DNA of 64,000 nt, from contig JAFLEI010000015.1 in assembly GCA_017301975.1 (NCBI GenBank), forward strand, positions 62,001-126,000. Reading direction: 5' to 3'. Position numbers and translations under genes: made by a program. The notes under the pieces are model-generated. The model was not told the origin of the DNA and did no database searches. It was given only the letters and a program-made list of their open reading frames with translations. Every line of letters begins with the position of its first letter. Position 1 is the stretch's first letter. Source of the DNA: Verrucomicrobiota bacterium (GTDB lineage: Bacteria; Verrucomicrobiota; Verrucomicrobiia; Verrucomicrobiales; Verrucomicrobiaceae). Below are positions 1 to 8,352 of this stretch, piece by piece.

Positions 1-803
1 GCAAAAACTTTCGCGGCCTGGCCGGTCTGGCGCGCTTCTGGAACTGGCGGCGCAGCTGGATGATGCTCCCCCGCGAGGAACCCGAAATCGTGCTCGATTT
101 TCAGGGGCTGCTGCGCAGTGGCCTTGTCAGCAGCTGGCGAGGGTCCAAAAGAGTCATTGGGCTTTCCGATGCCCGTGAAGGCTCCCGCCTCTTTTACAAT
201 CACACCGTTCCAGTGAACGCCGGAGCCCATGCGGTGGATCGCTATCTCGAACTGCCGCGTGCCCTGGGCATCCGCATCGAGCCAGAAGACATCGCCTTTG
301 AACTCGCGCCCGGTGCCGCACCCACCGGCTGGCCTGCGGCGCTGCCGGATTTCATCGCCGTGCATCCCTGGTCACGGGGCGAGGGCAAATCTCTCTCCAA
401 TACCGCCTTGCAGGCTCTTTGTGATGCCCTGGCTCCGCATCCTGTCGTCCTCGTCGGCATGACTGCGGACCCAACCCGGCCAAGTGGCCCCCACATTCAC
501 GACTGGAGCCAGCGCACCTCCCTGCCGGAGCTGATCTGGGTCATGCGGCAGGCGAAGTTTTGCATCAGCGTGGACAGCGGCCCCATGCACATCGCTGCGG
601 CGGTTAATCTGCAAACCCTCGGCATTCATACCTGGAGCGATCCGCGCAAAGTCGGCCCGTATCCGTCTGCCGTGCACGTCTGGAAAGACGGGCGCATCGC
701 CACCCGCAGCGAATTCAGCGCCGAGGAATGCCAGCGCGATGCCAGCGTGAGCGATGAAGCAGCACGCGGCATCGGCGAATGGGTGAGCCAGCGAGTGGCC
801 TGA
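1..803 (+). CDS. Glycosyltransferase family 9 (heptosyltransferase-like), 5' end cut off by the window
   Basis: The frame is open from base 3 without a stop, and the first visible residues (a Trp/Arg-rich stretch before an in-frame ATG at 60) already look like GT9 sequence, so the true start lies upstream. Around residue 10 of the ATG-initiated part is the DFQGLLRSGL motif, matching the DlqgllRS signature of ADP-heptose:LPS heptosyltransferases. Near the C-terminus FCISVDSGPMHIAAAV matches the conserved donor-binding SxDSGpmHlAaa region. GT9 enzymes transfer heptose or similar sugars to lipopolysaccharide core on the cytoplasmic face of the inner membrane. The acceptor cannot be told from sequence. 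It converges on the small Cys-rich gene ending at 814, with 10 bases between stop codons. Confidence 0.85.
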   Translation, partial: KNFRGLAGLARFWNWRRSWMMLPREEPEIVLDFQGLLRSGLVSSWRGSKRVIGLSDAREGSRLFYNHTVPVNAGAHAVDRYLELPRALGIRIEPEDIAFELAPGAAPTGWPAALPDFIAVHPWSRGEGKSLSNTALQALCDALAPHPVVLVGMTADPTRPSGPHIHDWSQRTSLPELIWVMRQAKFCISVDSGPMHIAAAVNLQTLGIHTWSDPRKVGPYPSAVHVWKDGRIATRSEFSAEECQRDASVSDEAARGIGEWVSQRVA

Positions 804-813
804 GGGCTGCCGC

Positions 814-1080
814 TTACTTCTTGGCAGCGGCGTCCTTGACCATCTTCACATACTTGGCAGGGTCCGCCTTGAAGTCCTTGAGGCAGGATTTGCAGCAAAG
901 ATAAACGTCCGTGCCTTCGTGGGTGACTTTGACCGGCTTGCCCATTTCACCGCCGAAAGCCTCACCGGAGACGGCGCAGGTTTTGAGCGGGTAGGAGGCA
1001 GGGATGCCTTCCGGGGCGGCATGCAGGAAACTGATGCTGCAAACAGCGGCGACAAGGAGGAGAGCGAGGATGGCTTTCAT
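814..1080 (-). CDS. Small exported Cys-rich YHS/TRASH-like metal-binding protein
   Basis: 88 residues if started at the ATG at 1080; a longer frame reaches 1143, but only the 1080 start gives a clean signal peptide (MKAILALLLVAAVCSISFLHA). The mature part has YPLKTCAVSGEAFGG, then about 26 residues later a CCKSC cluster followed by F..DPAKY. A single Cys followed by a CCxxC knot and a DPxKY tail resembles TRASH/YHS metal-binding modules. Its paralogue lies immediately upstream (1100-1333) and a multicopper oxidase follows in the same direction, so periplasmic copper or other soft-metal binding is likely. No enzymatic residues are seen. The metal is inferred from context only. Confidence 0.7.
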   Translation of the reverse strand: MKAILALLLVAAVCSISFLHAAPEGIPASYPLKTCAVSGEAFGGEMGKPVKVTHEGTDVYLCCKSCLKDFKADPAKYVKMVKDAAAKK

Positions 1081-1099
1081 AAGGGTGTGGGCGGGAGAT

Positions 1100-1333
1100 T
1101 TAACGGGGAAGCTTTGACAGATATTTGGCCTGATTGGCTTCAAATTTCTTCACGCAGGGTTTGCAGCAGAATTTGATCTCCTGACCGGCATAGACCTTCG
1201 TGACAGGATCGCCCATGGAGCCGAGTGTGTTTCCGCTGACAAGGCAGGTCTTGAGCGGATAAGCCTTTGTTCCAGGTGCGGCCTGGAGGCCAAAAGAGGT
1301 GAGAAGGAGAAGAATGGCGAGTTTGGTTTTCAT
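1100..1333 (-). CDS. Small exported Cys-rich YHS/TRASH-like protein (paralogue of 814-1080)
   Basis: 77 residues with an N-terminal signal peptide (MKTKLAILLLLTSFGLQAA). The mature domain YPLKTCLVSGNTLGSMGDPV...FCCKPCVKKF...AKYL repeats the plan of the neighbouring 88-residue protein: one Cys, about 25 residues, then CCxxC. The two genes are 19 bases apart and co-directional, which suggests tandem duplication. It follows the multicopper oxidase gene (stop at 1363, 29 bases away), so the three are probably one transcript. A role as periplasmic metal-binding or chaperone protein is inferred from Cys spacing and neighbours. Confidence 0.7.
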   Translation of the reverse strand: MKTKLAILLLLTSFGLQAAPGTKAYPLKTCLVSGNTLGSMGDPVTKVYAGQEIKFCCKPCVKKFEANQAKYLSKLPR

Positions 1334-1362
1334 GGGGGTGTTTTGTTATTTTGAAGGGTGGC

Positions 1363-3420
1363 TTAAAACCGGAAGCCAAGACCGGCACCGAAACCATAAT
1401 CAGTATGGTAGGCGGTAGAGAGGGACAGGCGCTTGGTGAGCATGTACTCTGCGCCGAAGGCGAGCTCCCAGATCTGCTGGGTGTCGTACTGAGCACGGGC
1501 ATTGACGCTGAAGCGCGGAGTTATTTGAAAGGTCTTGCCAATGTTGAAACGAAAATCACCAGCGCTGCCCACATTGGCCGTTAGCACGACCAGATAGGGC
1601 AGCCGATACCAGAAGCCGGCTAGAGCCCGATTCTCGGTGCCGGAGATGTTGGTGAGGCGTGCGCCGGTGAAGACGCCGAAGTTGGGATTGATGTAGCGCT
1701 CGTAGAGGAGGTCGATTTCGTACTCGGTTTTGTGCTGGTCACGATTGAGGCCGATTTCCCATGGCACGCGGAGGGCATTGCGACCGCTCATCAACGTGGC
1801 AGTGCCATCGGAGAGCTGGGAGAGCACATTGAAGTCTGCAAACGGGTAGAGCATGGGCATGGCGTGCTCGCCCATGGCAGGCATGTGCGGCATGAGGTGG
1901 TCTGGAGCTCCCAGCTTCGGAGTTTCCTTCTGATAGCTGACGATGCGAGCCATGCCCTCCATCATGTGATAGAGGATGTGGCAGTGGAACATCCAGTCGC
2001 CCTGTTCATTGGCCTCAAACTCGATGGTGCGTCGCCCCATGGGCGGCACATCGACGGTGTGCTTGAGCGGCGACCATGCCCCCTGGCCATTGAGCAGGCG
2101 GAAGAAATGCCCGTGCAGATGGATGGGGTGATGCATCATTGTGTCGTTGACGAGTTCCATGCGGAGGATTTCACCGCGCTTCACGGGGATGACGCCGTCC
2201 TCATCAATGGTCTTGCCGTTGAAGGACCAGATGTAGCGCTGCATGTCGCCGGTGAGGCGCAGCGTCAGCTCGCGTACAGGAAGGCCGGTCGGCAGCGTGG
2301 TAGGCTTTACGGCACGGAGCTGGCGGTAAGGTGCCATGGGTCGGGGTGGTTGCTGCGCAGCGCTGTCGGCATCCATGTCATCCAGCGCGGCCATGAGCAT
2401 GTCATCCATGCTGTAGAGGTTCGGTTTTGGCACTGTGGGAGAGGGATGTTCATCGCCACTGCCAATAAAGGCGCTGGCGCTGCCGGAGCCATCCTGCGCC
2501 GTGGCGCGCAGTTCCCAGCGACCGTTTGCAGGCACAGTCAGGAGCACGTCATACGTTTCGGCGATGCCCATGAGCAATCGCTGCACTTTCACGGGCTGCA
2601 CTGAAGTGCCATCTGCGGCCACGATGGTCAGCGGGCCCGTCGCTGACTCCAGATAGAAATACGTGGCGGCTCCGGCATTGATGAAGCGCAGGCGCACGGT
2701 TTGCCCAGCTTTGGCGGGGATGTCGAATTTACGGACACCGTTGATGAGAAACGCATCATAGGCCACGTCCGAAATGTCCATGGGCGGCATGCGTGAGCGC
2801 TCACGCGCCAGATAATCCTTCAGCATGCCCTTTTGCATGGCTCCTGCGATGCTCTGCGCCGTGCCCTTTTTCACCGGATACCAGTTGGTGCCACGCTTGA
2901 GACTGCGCAGCACCTCGTGCGGATTCTCATTGGTCCAGTCGGACAGCACCATCACCTGGTCCACATCCGCATGCTCGGCTTCGCCACCGCGTGGCAGCAC
3001 CACGATGCCGCCAAATACGCCCCGCTGCTCCTGCAAGCCGGTGTGCGAGTGGAACCAGTAGGTTCCGGCATGCCGCAGCGGGAAGGTAAAAGTATGCGTC
3101 TGCCCGGCTTTGATCGGCGGAGTGGTCACATAGGGCACGCCATCCTGCTCATTTGGCAGCAGCAGTCCGTGCCAGTGGGTGGAAGTTTCCTCGTGCTTCA
3201 GCTGGTTGTGCACATGAATGACCGCCGTGTCGCCTTCACGAAATCGCAGGGTCGGACCTGGCATCGTGCCGTTGATGGTCAGCGCTTTCACAGGCTTGCC
3301 GGCTGGAGACAGCACGTGCTCCGCGATCTCCAGATCATACTCCACGGTGGCCGCCATGGCAGACGGCAGCGTTCCAGTGAGCAAACTGAAGCAGGTGAGG
3401 ATGGTAAGACGAGCGTGCAT
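1363..3420 (-). CDS. CopA-type multicopper oxidase fused to a CopB-like outer-membrane barrel
   Basis: 685 residues with a signal peptide (residues 1-23). Multicopper-oxidase copper ligands are in order: HWHG (about 82-85), WFHSHTG (about 123-129), HPIHLHGHFF (mid-400s) and HCHILYHMMEGM (about 480-490), the last giving the type-1 copper Cys/His/Met set. A His/Met-rich linker (HMPAMGEHAMPM) leads into about 170 residues of alternating aromatic strands ending GAGLGFRF, typical of an outer-membrane beta-barrel and resembling CopB. CopA and CopB are normally separate proteins. Fusion would tether a cuprous oxidase to the outer membrane. It is divergent from the ECF sigma set and heads a transcript with two Cys-rich proteins. 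CopA function is confident; the CopB assignment of the tail is moderate. Confidence 0.85.
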   Translation of the reverse strand: MHARLTILTCFSLLTGTLPSAMAATVEYDLEIAEHVLSPAGKPVKALTINGTMPGPTLRFREGDTAVIHVHNQLKHEETSTHWHGLLLPNEQDGVPYVTTPPIKAGQTHTFTFPLRHAGTYWFHSHTGLQEQRGVFGGIVVLPRGGEAEHADVDQVMVLSDWTNENPHEVLRSLKRGTNWYPVKKGTAQSIAGAMQKGMLKDYLARERSRMPPMDISDVAYDAFLINGVRKFDIPAKAGQTVRLRFINAGAATYFYLESATGPLTIVAADGTSVQPVKVQRLLMGIAETYDVLLTVPANGRWELRATAQDGSGSASAFIGSGDEHPSPTVPKPNLYSMDDMLMAALDDMDADSAAQQPPRPMAPYRQLRAVKPTTLPTGLPVRELTLRLTGDMQRYIWSFNGKTIDEDGVIPVKRGEILRMELVNDTMMHHPIHLHGHFFRLLNGQGAWSPLKHTVDVPPMGRRTIEFEANEQGDWMFHCHILYHMMEGMARIVSYQKETPKLGAPDHLMPHMPAMGEHAMPMLYPFADFNVLSQLSDGTATLMSGRNALRVPWEIGLNRDQHKTEYEIDLLYERYINPNFGVFTGARLTNISGTENRALAGFWYRLPYLVVLTANVGSAGDFRFNIGKTFQITPRFSVNARAQYDTQQIWELAFGAEYMLTKRLSLSTAYHTDYGFGAGLGFRF

Positions 3421-3554
3421 TCAACCTGACAAACACCGCCGCCGGCCGAAACCCTCGGCAAATTTTCACGGGCGCAGGCAGGACCAAAATTCGCACACTT
3501 TCTGCAAGGGTTTGAGCGAACGAGGGTGTTAGTCGTGGTACAATCCCAGATCCT

Positions 3555-3878
3555 ATGAACGACGACCAGCTTCATCAGCTCCTGCGCGAATCTCCCACAC
3601 CCGTTTCTCTGCCCAGTTCCTTCAACCGGTCAGTGTGGGCGCGCATTGAGGCCGCAGAAGCCACCTCTCTCCGCACGGCCTTGTCTCAGCTCTGGCAGGC
3701 ATGGCTCGGCACGCTCGCACGGCCTGTGCCTGCTTTTGCCACCATTGCCGTCTGCATGCTGCTGGGCGGTGGCTTTGGCTTGATCCAGCCACGCGACTCC
3801 TACCCGGTGAGAGGTGAGCTGACCTATGTGGAATCGATCAACCCATTTCTGCAAATGGACCACGAGGTGTCGCCATGA
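3555..3878 (+). CDS. Probable membrane anti-sigma factor (CnrY-like position)
   Basis: 107 residues. A short cytoplasmic N-terminus (about 1-60: LHQLLRESPTPVSLPSSFNR..VWARIE) is followed by one membrane segment (AFATIAVCMLLGGGFGLI, about 63-80) and a small periplasmic tail. That is the layout of single-pass anti-sigma factors such as CnrY, although no sequence signature is strong enough to name it. Its stop overlaps the next start (ATGA at 3875-3878), so it is translationally coupled to the periplasmic sensor, with the ECF sigma gene following. The order anti-sigma, sensor, sigma equals cnrY-cnrX-cnrH. A TACAAT box at 3539-3544 lies very near the ATG; I see no good Shine-Dalgarno sequence. 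Confidence 0.6.
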   Translation: MNDDQLHQLLRESPTPVSLPSSFNRSVWARIEAAEATSLRTALSQLWQAWLGTLARPVPAFATIAVCMLLGGGFGLIQPRDSYPVRGELTYVESINPFLQMDHEVSP

Positions 3879-4348
3879 AGCGCGGCCTGATCATCCTCAT
3901 CGTTGCTGTCATCCTTGGGGTTGGCATGTTCTTTGGTTCGCGGCGGATGCTGCGTCCATGCGACTGCGTGCAGACGGTGCAGATGCCGGTCGAAAACGGC
4001 AGCCTGCTGCCCGAACTTCAGTGGCTGCGCGCCTCCCTGCATCTCACCGACCCTCAATTTGAAAAGGTGCAGGCACTGCATCTGGCCTATCAGCCGAAAT
4101 GTGCGGAGTTGTGCATGCGCATCCAGCATTCAGACCATGCACTGCAGGAGGCCGCCTCTCGAAGCCGTGCAGTGACGGCCGATGTCACGAAACTCATGCA
4201 TGAGCGCGCCGATCTCACTCAGAAGTGCCTGCAGGCGATGCTGCAGCATGTGTATGAAACCGCTGCCTGCATGGCGCCGGAACAGGCGGACAACTACCTG
4301 AAGATCGTGCTGCCCCATGTGCTGGGGGCAGTCCATTCATCCCACTGA
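3875..4348 (+). CDS. Membrane-anchored periplasmic metal sensor (CnrX/ZraP/CpxP-like)
   Basis: 157 residues: an N-terminal membrane anchor (about 4-21) and a helical periplasmic domain. LTDPQFEKVQALHLAYQPKC and, near the end, MAPEQADNYL are the two conserved places of the heavy-metal-resistance (Spy/CpxP/CnrX) four-helix family. Cysteines are unusually frequent (CDC at 29-31, KCAELC, QKCLQ, AACM), giving plausible thiol ligands for a soft metal. In CnrX-type systems metal binding weakens the complex with the anti-sigma factor and frees the sigma factor. It overlaps the upstream anti-sigma gene by four bases and precedes the sigma gene by nine. Metal specificity is inferred from the adjacent copper oxidase. 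Confidence 0.7.
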   Translation: MKRGLIILIVAVILGVGMFFGSRRMLRPCDCVQTVQMPVENGSLLPELQWLRASLHLTDPQFEKVQALHLAYQPKCAELCMRIQHSDHALQEAASRSRAVTADVTKLMHERADLTQKCLQAMLQHVYETAACMAPEQADNYLKIVLPHVLGAVHSSH

Positions 4349-4357
4349 TTTATCTTC

Positions 4358-4930
4358 ATGTCCAACACGCCGCCCGACGCAGACATTGCCGCCATGCAGC
4401 GACTCGCCGCAGGTGATGATCTGGCGCTGAACGGACTGATGGAACGCTGGAAGGACAAAGTGGCCGCGTTTCTCCTGCGCATGACCGGCAATGCCGCCGC
4501 AGCAACCGACCTCACGCAGGAGACCTTTGTGAAGCTGTATCAAAGCCGCGCGCGCTATCACCCCTCCGCACCGTTTCCCACTTATCTCTTTCGCATTGCC
4601 GCCAATCTCGCACGCAATCATGCACGCTGGAAGCAGCGCCATCCCACAGTGTCCATCGACAACGAAGACGACCATGTGCCGGAGAGCGTGGAGTCCCAGC
4701 CCGGCCCGGATGAGCAGATGGAACGCAGCGAGCAGATGCAGCGGGTCGAAGCCGCCCTCGCCTCGCTGCCCGCTGATCTGCGCGAGGCCATGCTGCTCTT
4801 CACTTATCAGGACATGAGCTACGCAGAGATCGCCACCGCCGTGGGCTGCAGCTCGAAAGCCGTGGAGACACGCATCTATCGCGCGCGCCAGATTTTGCGC
4901 GCCTCGCTTGGCGGTTCGCAGGCGGACTGA
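4358..4930 (+). CDS. ECF RNA polymerase sigma factor (CnrH-like context)
   Basis: 190 residues. Region 2 is visible as AAATDLTQETFVKLYQSRAR followed by FPTYLFRIAANLARNHARWK, and region 4 as YQDMSYAEIATAVGCSSKAV with an ETRIYRARQILR recognition helix. There is no region 3, as expected for extracytoplasmic-function sigma factors. It is last in a three-gene set after a putative anti-sigma factor and a membrane metal sensor, which points to release by a periplasmic metal signal. Likely targets are its own operon, the divergent multicopper oxidase, and the Cys-rich lipoprotein just downstream. I could not confirm a shared promoter motif by eye. Confidence 0.9.
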   Translation: MSNTPPDADIAAMQRLAAGDDLALNGLMERWKDKVAAFLLRMTGNAAAATDLTQETFVKLYQSRARYHPSAPFPTYLFRIAANLARNHARWKQRHPTVSIDNEDDHVPESVESQPGPDEQMERSEQMQRVEAALASLPADLREAMLLFTYQDMSYAEIATAVGCSSKAVETRIYRARQILRASLGGSQAD

Positions 4931-5041
4931 CACTGCCTTGTCATGCAGTGTGCGTTCCTTGCGGCCCGCAAGGGTTTGCCGAAGCCCCGGTGTTTGTCTG
5001 GTTGCAGCAGATGCTTCTTCAACACTCAACACAACCACAAC

Positions 5042-5371
5042 ATGAAAACGAAACTCATCAAATCCATCATCACCGGAATCATGGCAGTCAGCGCACTGGC
5101 CCTCGTCTCCTGCCAGGCCACCGCCGCCAAGCCCGCCAGTTGCTGCCCAACCAGCGCGGTGACCTGCAGCAAGTGCCACACCGTCACGTTTAAATCCCCC
5201 TCGGTCACCTCCGCTTCTGGTGACAAAGGCATCATCACCCTGCACTCCTCCAGCCACATGAGCTGCCCGGATTGCGAGACCAAGCTGGTCGCCTGGGGCA
5301 AGAAGGGCGAACTGCCCACACACACCTGCAAGACCTGCGGCGGGACTCTGCATCATTGCTCGACCCACTAA
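5042..5371 (+). CDS. Cys-rich putative lipoprotein, metal-binding
   Basis: 109 residues from the ATG at 5042; an earlier in-frame start at 4943 would add a segment that looks non-coding and would bury the signal peptide. The N-terminus ends in a lipobox-like LALVSCQA, so the protein is probably lipidated. The mature part has SCCP, CSKC, CPDC, CKTC and a terminal HHCSTH, that is four Cys-pair knuckles plus His, resembling zinc-ribbon or soft-metal sites. It lies 111 bases after the ECF sigma gene and is followed by a clear terminator at 5397. A role in metal buffering at the envelope is inferred; I recognise no named family. Confidence 0.65.
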   Translation: MKTKLIKSIITGIMAVSALALVSCQATAAKPASCCPTSAVTCSKCHTVTFKSPSVTSASGDKGIITLHSSSHMSCPDCETKLVAWGKKGELPTHTCKTCGGTLHHCSTH

Positions 5372-5396
5372 GCTGGAGCGTGGCATCCCAATGGGC

Positions 5397-5430
5397 GGCG
5401 TCTGTGATCCAGACGCCGTTTTGTTTTTAT
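5397..5430 (+). terminator. Rho-independent terminator after the Cys-rich lipoprotein gene
   Basis: A perfect 8-bp stem, GGCGTCTG (5397-5404) and CAGACGCC (5410-5417), encloses a five-base loop and is followed by a T-rich run (GTTTTGTTTTTA). It closes the plus-strand metal operon and faces the convergent MFS gene, whose stop lies at 5427 inside the T-run. Confidence 0.8.
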
Positions 5431-6611
5431 CGAACCTGCGGTACTTTGAACCCAAACCAGACCACGGCGCACAAGGCGAGGCCGCCACCTGTGCCAAAGG
5501 CCACAAGAGGCCCATACGTCGTCCACAACCAGCCCATGAGCAGGCTGGCAGGCAGAGCGCCGATGCCCGTGATGAAATTGAAGCTGCCGAATGCCCGGCC
5601 GCGCTGGGCGTCGGGATAAAAATCGGCCACAAGCGCACGCTCCGTTGATTCTGTCATGCCGTAAAACAATCCGTAGGCGATAAACAAGGCCCAGATATGC
5701 CATGGCTGGTTCGCGAGTCCGAAGCCCACGTACACCACCGCATACACACACCAGCCGCCGATGATGAGCCCACGGCGGCCGATGCGATCGCTCAGCACGC
5801 CAGCCGGATAGCTGCCGACAGACTTCACCAGACTGAGCGCCAGCCACAGCAGCGGCAGACTGCTGACCGGAATGCCCACCGCCTGCGCGCGCAGCAGAAG
5901 GAAGGCATCACTCGAATTTCCCAGCGTGAAAAGCAGCACCGCACCGAGGTAGCTCTTGAAGGCGGGAGTAATGTTGAAGGGAACCTGAACCTTCTCCGTC
6001 GCCGGTGTGGCAGGCAGCACCTGGTCCCGCGCGCCAAAGATCAGGCTGCCCATGGCACCCACCATGGGAATCACCGCGACCCAAAACAGCACCCGGTAAT
6101 CACTCGTAAACCATTGCAGCATGATCCACGCAATGAGAGGGCCGAACACCGCACCCGCATTGTCCATGGCACGCTGCACACCAAAGGCTGCGCCCCGCTG
6201 TTCTGCGGGCACAGAAGCCGCCAGCAATGCATCGCGCGGCGAAGTCCGAATCCCTTTGCCGATGCGGTCGATGAATCGTGCGCCCAGCACCTGGCCGCCC
6301 GTGGCAGCAAGGGCGATCAATGGCCGTGTCAGTGCACTGAGGCCGTAGCCCGCGATCATGAGCGGCTTGCGTTTCCGCACCCGGTCCGACCACCAGCCGC
6401 TGGCGATTTTAAGCAAACTCGCCGTGGACTCTGCGATGCCCTCCACCAATCCCACAAACGCCATGCTGGCACCCAGCACCGTCGTTAGAAACACCGGCAG
6501 CAGCGGGTACACCATCTCAGTGGAGACATCCGTGAAAAAGCTCACCCACCCCAGCGCCCAAACCGTGGCGGGCAAACGGGGGTGATCACTTCTCGTTTTA
6601 GAATCACTCAT
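5427..6611 (-). CDS. Major facilitator superfamily transporter
   Basis: 394 residues with about 12 hydrophobic segments. The loop between helices 2 and 3 has GWWSDRVRKRKPLMI, the MFS motif A type (GxxaDrxgrkr), and a second half-site SDRIGRRGLII appears in the C-terminal half. FIDRIGKGIRTSPRDALLA follows helix 4 and resembles a subfamily of bacterial MFS permeases often found beside metal-resistance genes. Its substrate cannot be told from sequence. It converges on the Cys-rich lipoprotein gene. Confidence 0.85.
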   Translation of the reverse strand: MSDSKTRSDHPRLPATVWALGWVSFFTDVSTEMVYPLLPVFLTTVLGASMAFVGLVEGIAESTASLLKIASGWWSDRVRKRKPLMIAGYGLSALTRPLIALAATGGQVLGARFIDRIGKGIRTSPRDALLAASVPAEQRGAAFGVQRAMDNAGAVFGPLIAWIMLQWFTSDYRVLFWVAVIPMVGAMGSLIFGARDQVLPATPATEKVQVPFNITPAFKSYLGAVLLFTLGNSSDAFLLLRAQAVGIPVSSLPLLWLALSLVKSVGSYPAGVLSDRIGRRGLIIGGWCVYAVVYVGFGLANQPWHIWALFIAYGLFYGMTESTERALVADFYPDAQRGRAFGSFNFITGIGALPASLLMGWLWTTYGPLVAFGTGGGLALCAVVWFGFKVPQVR

Positions 6612-6705
6612 GCGGCACTTTCCACGCTACCGGCACTTTGTCATACTGCGCTTACATCGCAGGCAGAAGATGGACATCTCGGACCTGATACCCGCACGCC
6701 GCGCG

Positions 6706-8265
6706 TTACCGGCCCATCCGCAATGGGCCACCACTTCGCATTTCCGTCAGCTTGCCGTCTCGAATCGTCACGCCTCCGTTCACAATCACATGATCAACCC
6801 CTTCCGCATAATGATGCGGATCGCTGAAGGTCGCGGGATCAGTGACTTTCTCGGGATCAAAGATCACGATGTCGGCATGGGCACCGGCTTGGATCATGCC
6901 ACGATCTTTGAGCCGAAACGTCTGCGCAGGGAGTGATGTCATGCGGCGCACCGCTTCTGACAAAGTGAGCAGTTTCAATTCGCGCACGTAGCGGGCGAGC
7001 ACACGCGCATTGTTGCCATAGCTGCGCGGGTGCGGCATATCCTCGCCAAGGCGGCGCGGGCCACCATCGCTGGCGATTATTGTGAGCGGATGCTTCAAGA
7101 AGCCCTGCAAATCTTCCTCGTTCATGCCGTGGAAGATGGCACTGGCACCACCCTGAGCTTCGATCTCCAAGATGACTTCAATTTGATCATCAAGCGTGTC
7201 TGATCCACGCCGCACCTTCGCCGCCTCAGGAATGGTTTTGCCATTGAGCGAGGGATCAGCCTTGCAGCGGGCGATCACAGCATAGCTGTAATCTTTGCGC
7301 CCCTGGCGGTCACGCATCTTGGCCATGCTGGAAATAATCGAGGCTTTTTTTTGAGGATCAGAAATTCGTGCGACAAAGTCAGCAGGCTCACCTTCGAGCG
7401 CGCTGTCTGGCAAAGTCTGCCGCAGCCCAGTGCTGGAGGCAGTGTAAGCGTACTGATCTTGCGTGATTTTCAATCCGTCGGCACGTGCCTTGTCGAGCAC
7501 TGCGAGCACTTCATTGGCTTTGCCCCATGCTGTCGGACCTGAAAGCTTGATGTGTGATACTTCAGCGCGGATATTTGTTTCTTTGGCAATGCGGATGATT
7601 TCATCCAGCGCTTCAAAAATGCGCACCGTCTCATACCGCATGTGGCTCACATAAATGCCATCGTACGCAGCCGCCACCTTCGCCAGAGCCACAAGCTCAT
7701 CCGTCTTGGCAAACGAGCCGGGGACGTAGATCAAACCCGTGCTCAATCCGACCGCCCCGTCTTTCATCGCCTGATCGACGAGTCCTTTCATCGCAGCGAG
7801 TTGCTCCGCATTCGGCGCCCGGATGAAACTGCCGCCCATGCCCTGCTCACGCACGGAGCCATGTCCGATCAGCGTTGCGACATTGAGGGAGACTTTGGAC
7901 TCCTCAATCTCTTGAAAAAACCTGGCCACATCCGTGCGCGAATGGCCGCAGTTGCCGGTGATGATCGTCGTGACACCCATGCGCAAAAAATTCTCCGCCG
8001 CCGGGATGAGGCAGATGTCCTCCGAGTGGGTATGGACATCGATGAATCCCGGTGCGGCCACTTTGCCGCCCGCATCGATGACTGCATCGGCTGAGCCTTT
8101 GACCTGACCGACCGCCACGATGCGCCCCGCCTTCACCGCAATACTGCCATGCGCCAGCGGTCCGCCGCTGCCATCCGCAATCTGGGCGTTTGTGATGAGA
8201 AGATCAAAATCCGCCGCCAGGGCGGAGCCCGTGAGCAGGAAGGCTAAAAAGAGACCGGGATTCAT
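6706..8265 (-). CDS. N-acyl-D-amino-acid deacylase (D-aminoacylase), exported
   Basis: 519 residues from the ATG at 8265, which gives a signal peptide (MNPGLFLAFLLTGSALA). An open frame runs upstream to 8934 but only antisense to ddl, so it is not used. Amidohydrolase metal-site motifs are present: APGFIDVHTHSED, TGNCGHS (the zinc Cys of D-aminoacylases), HGS, EVSHIKLSG and IIASDGGPRR, with HPRSYG following. The enzyme removes acyl groups from N-acyl-D-amino acids and belongs to the amidohydrolase superfamily. Its start lies 87 bases from the divergent ddl start, a suggestive pairing of D-amino-acid release and use. Family assignment is firm; the true substrate is not. Confidence 0.88.
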   Translation of the reverse strand: MNPGLFLAFLLTGSALAADFDLLITNAQIADGSGGPLAHGSIAVKAGRIVAVGQVKGSADAVIDAGGKVAAPGFIDVHTHSEDICLIPAAENFLRMGVTTIITGNCGHSRTDVARFFQEIEESKVSLNVATLIGHGSVREQGMGGSFIRAPNAEQLAAMKGLVDQAMKDGAVGLSTGLIYVPGSFAKTDELVALAKVAAAYDGIYVSHMRYETVRIFEALDEIIRIAKETNIRAEVSHIKLSGPTAWGKANEVLAVLDKARADGLKITQDQYAYTASSTGLRQTLPDSALEGEPADFVARISDPQKKASIISSMAKMRDRQGRKDYSYAVIARCKADPSLNGKTIPEAAKVRRGSDTLDDQIEVILEIEAQGGASAIFHGMNEEDLQGFLKHPLTIIASDGGPRRLGEDMPHPRSYGNNARVLARYVRELKLLTLSEAVRRMTSLPAQTFRLKDRGMIQAGAHADIVIFDPEKVTDPATFSDPHHYAEGVDHVIVNGGVTIRDGKLTEMRSGGPLRMGR

Positions 8266-8352
8266 GGTGACAGGAAAAGACGTGATGGATGGCACGGACA
8301 TTGCCAGGATTCCTTTTGCCAATCCGGCCTCCGCATTCCATATCTTCGCACC

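Noticed and set aside
3539..3544. TACAAT as the -10 of the sensor operon
   Set aside because: It lies only about ten bases before the ATG and has no good -35, so a promoter was not called.
4337..5638. 433-codon minus-strand open frame over the sigma factor and lipoprotein genes
   Set aside because: It is antisense to two clearly coding genes, its translation is low-complexity Ala/Gly/His-rich, and no motif is found.
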